10,744 nt of DNA from an uncultured Bacteroidales bacterium (lineage in GTDB: Bacteria; Bacteroidota; Bacteroidia; Bacteroidales; UBA932). The notes beneath the pieces were generated by a model, which saw only the letters and a list, made by a program, of their open reading frames with translations, was not told the origin of the DNA and searched no databases. The stretch lies in assembly GCA_946614205.1 (NCBI GenBank), contig CAMOGR010000089.1:1-10744 (forward strand), in the 5' to 3' direction. Positions 6,959 through 10,744 of the stretch are shown here, in pieces. Positions within the stretch are counted from its first letter, which is position 1. Each line of letters starts with the position of its first letter. A program made the translations under genes and the position numbers.

Positions 6959-7623
6959 ATTTCCTTGCATGTTTCGTTCCTGGTCTCGAAGACGCGTCCG
7001 GGATAGCGCTCGAGTATGTTGCGGTTGTGGGTGACCATGACGATGGCGGTGCCCCTTTCCTTGTTGATTTTCATCAGGAGGTCCAGAATCCCTACTGCCG
7101 TCTCTGCGTCGAGGTTGCCCGTGGGCTCGTCTGCGATTATCACTTCAGGGTCGTTGAGAATGGCCCTCGCGATTGCGATTCGCTGCTGCTCGCCGCCGGA
7201 AAGCTGGTGGGGCATCTTGTGCGCCTTGGTCTGCATGCCGACAGCCTCGAGCACATCGAGTATGCGCTTGTCTATTGCGGCGGAGTCCTTCCAGCCGGTG
7301 GAGCGCAGCACGAATTCAAGGTTGGACTCGACGGTGCGGTCGAGCAGAAGCTGGAAGTCCTGGAACACCACTCCGAGCTTGCGGCGGAGCATGGGGATGT
7401 CGCGCTTCCGGATGCCGCGCAGGTCGAACCCGCAGACGTTGCCCTCTCCGGACGGGAGGGGATTTTCCGCTATGATGGTGCGGATGATGGAAGTCTTGCC
7501 GGTGCCTACCTTGCCCACGATGTAGACGAGGTCACCTTCCCGGACTTCCATGTCAAGGCCGTAGACGACGATGCTCTCGCCGCTGGTGATGTCCGCATCT
7601 TTGAAAAAGATGACATTTTTCAT
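6955..7623 (-). CDS. ftsE: FtsE-like ABC transporter ATP-binding protein
   Basis: This is an ATP-binding cassette protein of 222 residues, the length of FtsE. With the membrane protein FtsX, FtsE controls septal cell-wall hydrolases at division. All nucleotide-site motifs are intact: Walker [10 protein letters not shown] (37-45), Q-loop VFQDFQLL with Gln88, signature LSGGEQQ (141-147), Walker B VIIADEP (161-167) with catalytic Glu166, D-loop GNLD, and switch His199 in VTHN. The whole protein is one domain, with no membrane segment. FtsE is preferred over LolD or MacB-type ATPases from overall wording and length, but LolD-family proteins are close relatives. No ftsX neighbours it here; instead it heads a coupled unit with pgm and cdd. 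The start ATG lies about 22 bp after a TAnnTTTG box and is preceded by a weak AAGGAC. Confidence 0.82.
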   Translation of the reverse strand: MKNVIFFKDADITSGESIVVYGLDMEVREGDLVYIVGKVGTGKTSIIRTIIAENPLPSGEGNVCGFDLRGIRKRDIPMLRRKLGVVFQDFQLLLDRTVESNLEFVLRSTGWKDSAAIDKRILDVLEAVGMQTKAHKMPHQLSGGEQQRIAIARAILNDPEVIIADEPTGNLDAETAVGILDLLMKINKERGTAIVMVTHNRNILERYPGRVFETRNETCKEI

Positions 7624-7641
7624 AAAAAACTGTCCTTATGT

Positions 7642-7674
7642 TCTGCAAATATAACTTAATTTGAGTAAATTTGT
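7642..7674 (+). promoter_or_regulatory. Promoter for the TPR gene
   Basis: TAAATTTG (7666-7673) matches the -7 consensus TAnnTTTG, and TCTG (7642-7645), one mismatch from TTTG, lies 20 bases upstream. The predicted start near 7680 leaves a leader of about 13 bases before the ATG at 7694. The leader is AT-rich and has no Shine-Dalgarno site. The element is interleaved with the opposing ftsE promoter. Confidence 0.6.
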
Positions 7675-7676
7675 AA
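7645..7676 (-). promoter_or_regulatory. Promoter for the ftsE-pgm-cdd operon
   Basis: On the minus strand TATATTTG (7653-7646) matches the Bacteroidota -7 consensus TAnnTTTG. The -33 region is weak: TTAC (7676-7673) lies 19 bases upstream. The predicted leader before the ftsE ATG at 7623 is about 15 bases. The box with its following C is identical to the nine bases in front of the SRP RNA. Confidence 0.6.
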
Positions 7677-7693
7677 GTTAAAATTGTATTTTT

Positions 7694-10636
7694 ATGCGAG
7701 TGAGACTTTTAATGGCCGCCGTACTGCTGTCTGTATCGGTTTATGCGGCGCCTGATGAGCGGACCGGGATATACCGCGAGGCGGTTAATCTCTACAACCA
7801 CGGCATGTATGAGAGGGCGGCGACGCTGCTCGACAAGATACCCGGCGACCCGATGAGTGACGGTTATGCGCTTCTCTGCGCGATCAAGATGCAGAGCGAC
7901 GGCTTCGAGCAGAAGCTTGCCGACTACGAGCGCGACTGGCGCAAGTCGAGCATTTCGAACCTTATAGACTACGAATACGCCCTCGTGCTGTTCGACCGCG
8001 GCCGCTACGGCGAGGCGGCGGAGCGTTTCGCCGGCGTGGAACGCAAGTACCTCGACGATTCGACATGGCAGGAGCTTGCGTTCAAGTCGGGTTACTCCTT
8101 CTTCAACCGTGGGCTCTACAACGACGCCCGTCCGTTTTTCTATGAGGTCGAGAACCTTCCCATGTCCGACTACCGCGCCCCTTCGCGCTATGCCCTCGGA
8201 TACATGAGCTACTGCGAGAAGGATTTCCCCACCGCGCAGAAATGGTTCGAACTGTCTGCTACGGACCCCCGTTTTGCGGCCCTTTCGTCCTTCTACCTGG
8301 TGGACTGCCATTTCATGCAGAAGGACTACGATTACACCATCGCCGAGGGAACGAAGATTTTCGACGGCGAGCCGGGAGTGAGGCAGGCGCATCTCGCCCG
8401 CATAATCTCCGAATCCTATCTGGTGAAGGGAGACAAGCAGAAGGCGAAGGAATACTATTCCGCGACTTCCAAGGAAAACATGGGACGTTCCGACTGGTTC
8501 TACGCCGGTTCCGTCCTGTATGCGGTCGACGACTTCAAGGGCGCCATCGCCAATTACACCAAGATGACCGACCGTACCGATTCCCTTGGCCAGATCGCAA
8601 ACTACCAGCTTGCCAACGCGTACCTTCACACCGGCAACAACATTGCCGCCATGAATGCCTTCCGCGACGCCTCCTCGGTCTCATGGAATTCCGTCATGCA
8701 GGAGGACGCCCTCTTCAACTACGCCAAGCTTGCATTCGACCTCAACAAGGACACTGCCCCCTTCGGCCAATACATCCAGACATACAACACCTCCCGCCGC
8801 GGGGATGAAATCTACGGCTACATGGCCCTTGCATCCCTGTACAACCGCGATTACGCCGGCGCCGTGGAGGCCTACGACAAAATCGACGAACTCGACGCAG
8901 GCCAGCAGAACAACTACATCAAGGCCTACTACCTGAGGGGCGTCCAGCTCGTTGAAAGCGGCTCCTATACCGATGCGGTTCCTTGCTTCCGCGCCGCAGC
9001 CTATTACCTTCCCAAGCATAACCCGCTCGGCCAGATGGCCCGTTACTGGCAGGCCGAATCATGCTACAGGGGCGAGAATTACGGCGAGGCCGCCAGGCTG
9101 TTCGCCGACCTGTACAACGTGTCCGCTCTCGACGGCAAGACCGAGGGCGAACTGCTCCCGTACAATGCGGCCTACTCCCACATGCAGGCCCGCGAGTACC
9201 CCCAGGCTATACGCTGGTTCGACATCTATCTCTCCGAGGGAGGCCGGACCTGTCGCCGCGACGCGCTGGTCCGCAGGGGAGACTGCTATTTCGCCTCCAA
9301 GGACTATCCCGGGGCGATAACTGCTTACCGTGCGGCCATCAAGGAGGTCCCTGTCAAGGAGGATATCTATCCGTACACCCAGCTTGCGCTTTCCTACGGC
9401 CTTTCCGGCGACAATGACGCCCGTGCCGACGCCCTGGCATACGTGCTTCACGCCGATCCTGACACTCCCATGTACGCCGAAGGCCTCTACGAACTCGGAC
9501 GCGCCAACATGGACATCTCCGACAATGCCAAGGCGCTTGAGGCGTTTACGCTCCTGCGCGACAACGCCTCCGACCGGCAGACCCGCGCCAAGGCCCTCAT
9601 CGGCATAGGAATGGTCAGCCGCAACACCTCCGACTATGACGCCGCCCTTTCTTCATACAAGGAAGTCGTGGAACTGCTTCCCGGTTCCGACTACGCCGAG
9701 GACGCACTCTTCGCCATTGAAAGCATCTACCAGACTCTCGGTCAGCCCGAGAAGTATCTTGAATACGTGGAGTCCAACAACCTGGCGGCAGGGAAGACCG
9801 ATTCCGACAAGGAGCAGCTCTATTTCGACACGGCAGAACAGGTCTATCTGTCCGGCAATTTCGTACAGGCTGCCTCGTCTCTCCAGAAGTACCTCGATAC
9901 GTATCCTTACGGCGCCCACCGTACCAGCGCCCTGTTCTATATGGCCGAGTCCTATTCCGCCCTCGGCAACAAGGAGAAAGCCTGTGAATTCTACGAGCAG
10001 GTCATCGCGGCGCCCGACGCCGGTTCCTTCGCCGAATCCTCCAGGCTCCACCTCGGAGATCTCTCGTACGGCCTCGAGCGATACATGAAGGCTTATGCCG
10101 CATACAAGGACCTTCGGGACAACGCTGTCATCGAGGCCAACCGCCGTGCCGCCCTTCTGGGCATGATGCGCTCCGCCTTCCGGGCCCGCAGCTGGGAGGA
10201 CGCCAGTTCCGCAAGCGACGCAGTCGCTCTCATCCAGGGACTTACCAAAGACGAAAAGCGCGAGTGCGACTACGTCAAGGCCAAGTCGCTCATGGCGTCC
10301 AGCCGCCGCGAAGAAGCCCTGTCGGTGTTCAAGACTCTCTCGTCCCAGCCCGCCACCGAGGAGGGTGCGGAGGCCCGCTACATCCTTATCCAGGATGCAT
10401 TCGACCGTGCCGACTACACAGCCGTCCAGGAGGGAGTATTCGACTTCTCCGACAAGTCCGGCGGTCAGAATTACTGGCTTGCAAGGGCTTACATCACCCT
10501 TGCCGACACCTTCCTGCAGCTCGGCAAGAGCGAGCAGGCCAAGGCTACGCTTGAAAGCATACGCAACGGATACACACCAGACCGTCCCGACGACGACATC
10601 CAGGACCTCGTATCCGCAAGGCTGTACAAACTTTAA
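7694..10636 (+). CDS. Exported TPR-repeat protein, 980 residues
   Basis: The product begins with a Sec-type signal peptide (MRVR, then a hydrophobic core, then SVSVYA with cleavage likely after Ala18), so the mature protein should be periplasmic; no lipobox Cys is seen. The rest is a nearly unbroken superhelix of TPR-like units. I can pick out about 24, for example YGEAAERFAGVERKY, FKGAIANYTKMTDR, YAGAVEAYDKIDEL, YPQAIRWFDIYLSEG, YPGAITAYRAAIKEV, YDAALSSYKEVVELLP and FVQAASSLQKYLDTYP. There is no enzymatic domain or membrane anchor. Such arrays bind proteins or peptides, so a scaffold or assembly factor of the envelope is the natural inference, but the partner is unknown. It is transcribed away from ftsE by its own promoter and is followed after 15 bp by another exported protein, probably in the same operon. 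Long, exported TPR proteins of this kind are common in Bacteroidota and mostly uncharacterised. Confidence 0.88.
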   Translation: MRVRLLMAAVLLSVSVYAAPDERTGIYREAVNLYNHGMYERAATLLDKIPGDPMSDGYALLCAIKMQSDGFEQKLADYERDWRKSSISNLIDYEYALVLFDRGRYGEAAERFAGVERKYLDDSTWQELAFKSGYSFFNRGLYNDARPFFYEVENLPMSDYRAPSRYALGYMSYCEKDFPTAQKWFELSATDPRFAALSSFYLVDCHFMQKDYDYTIAEGTKIFDGEPGVRQAHLARIISESYLVKGDKQKAKEYYSATSKENMGRSDWFYAGSVLYAVDDFKGAIANYTKMTDRTDSLGQIANYQLANAYLHTGNNIAAMNAFRDASSVSWNSVMQEDALFNYAKLAFDLNKDTAPFGQYIQTYNTSRRGDEIYGYMALASLYNRDYAGAVEAYDKIDELDAGQQNNYIKAYYLRGVQLVESGSYTDAVPCFRAAAYYLPKHNPLGQMARYWQAESCYRGENYGEAARLFADLYNVSALDGKTEGELLPYNAAYSHMQAREYPQAIRWFDIYLSEGGRTCRRDALVRRGDCYFASKDYPGAITAYRAAIKEVPVKEDIYPYTQLALSYGLSGDNDARADALAYVLHADPDTPMYAEGLYELGRANMDISDNAKALEAFTLLRDNASDRQTRAKALIGIGMVSRNTSDYDAALSSYKEVVELLPGSDYAEDALFAIESIYQTLGQPEKYLEYVESNNLAAGKTDSDKEQLYFDTAEQVYLSGNFVQAASSLQKYLDTYPYGAHRTSALFYMAESYSALGNKEKACEFYEQVIAAPDAGSFAESSRLHLGDLSYGLERYMKAYAAYKDLRDNAVIEANRRAALLGMMRSAFRARSWEDASSASDAVALIQGLTKDEKRECDYVKAKSLMASSRREEALSVFKTLSSQPATEEGAEARYILIQDAFDRADYTAVQEGVFDFSDKSGGQNYWLARAYITLADTFLQLGKSEQAKATLESIRNGYTPDRPDDDIQDLVSARLYKL

Positions 10637-10651
10637 AGTTCCGTCCAGAGT

Positions 10652-10744
10652 ATGAAAAAAATCATCATATTGGCAGTCCCGGCATTGTTCTCGCTTGGCC
10701 TGCATGCCCAGAACCTCAATCCGGAGGTCCACGTGACAAACGAG
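10652..10744 (+). CDS. Exported protein, N-terminal fragment (3' partial)
   Basis: Only 31 codons are in the window, and the frame is open to the last base. They begin with a clear signal peptide: MKK, a hydrophobic core (IIILAVPALFSLGL), and a likely cleavage site HA before Gln20. The mature start QNLNPEVHVTNE is reminiscent of Bacteroidales outer-membrane proteins that follow large TPR genes, but this is a recollection and the fragment is too short to name a family. It starts 15 bp after the TPR gene stop, so the two are probably co-transcribed and may act together in the periplasm or outer membrane. Confidence 0.72.
   Translation, partial: MKKIIILAVPALFSLGLHAQNLNPEVHVTNE

Noticed and set aside
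6185..7006. Plus-strand open frame (273 codons) opposite pgm
   Set aside because: Antisense to intact phosphohexomutase active-site motifs; no promoter or family signature.
7709..8629. Minus-strand open frame (306 codons) opposite the first part of the TPR gene
   Set aside because: No recognisable domain, fully antisense to the signal peptide and TPR repeats.
7694..10636. Possible tandem DNA repeats in the TPR gene
   Set aside because: The repetition is at protein level only; neighbouring TPR units share no long near-identical DNA stretches by eye.
9653..10732. Long minus-strand open frame (359 codons) opposite the end of the TPR gene
   Set aside because: It is antisense to a convincing repeat protein, low-complexity in Gly/Val/Leu, and spans the gap and next gene; a shadow frame.

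Overview
This window looks like chromosomal core genome from a fairly GC-rich member of the Bacteroidota, probably Bacteroidales (an Alistipes-like or related uncultured gut/rumen lineage; this placement is an inference). The grounds are Bacteroidota-type promoter elements (TAnnTTTG) before the SRP RNA, ftsE and the TPR gene, near absence of Shine-Dalgarno sites, and the mix of gene families. No transposase, integrase, CRISPR, tRNA or rRNA was seen.

Bases 1-4604 (+ strand) carry a glycine cleavage operon: gcvT (5' end outside the window), gcvH, gcvPA and gcvPB, followed after 8 bp by an SDR oxidoreductase. Together T, H and the two-subunit P protein decarboxylate glycine and pass its methylene carbon to tetrahydrofolate. 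The shared L protein (dihydrolipoyl dehydrogenase) is not in view. The P protein is split into two overlapping genes.

Bases 4592-4809 form a compact non-coding block between convergent transcription units. It holds three successive inverted repeats and, on the minus strand, the gene for the small bacterial SRP RNA (4.5S, ffs) with its own promoter.

Bases 4818-7623 (- strand) carry a tightly coupled operon read as ftsE-like ABC ATPase, phosphoglucomutase/phosphomannomutase, cytidine deaminase. Both junctions are ATGA overlaps. The SRP RNA lies directly downstream on the same strand with no obvious terminator in between.

Bases 7624-7693 are a short divergent promoter region in which the two opposing promoters appear interleaved. 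From 7694 to the end (+ strand) are a 980-residue exported protein built almost wholly of TPR-like repeats and, 15 bp later, the first 31 codons of another exported protein. These two probably form a cell-envelope pair of unknown function; they are the least characterised part of the window.

Most of the window is ordinary core metabolism. The points most worth a second look are the interleaved divergent promoters, the SRP RNA whose 3' strand has two possible pairing partners, the hairpin that holds the SDR stop codon in its loop, and the TPR/exported-protein pair.
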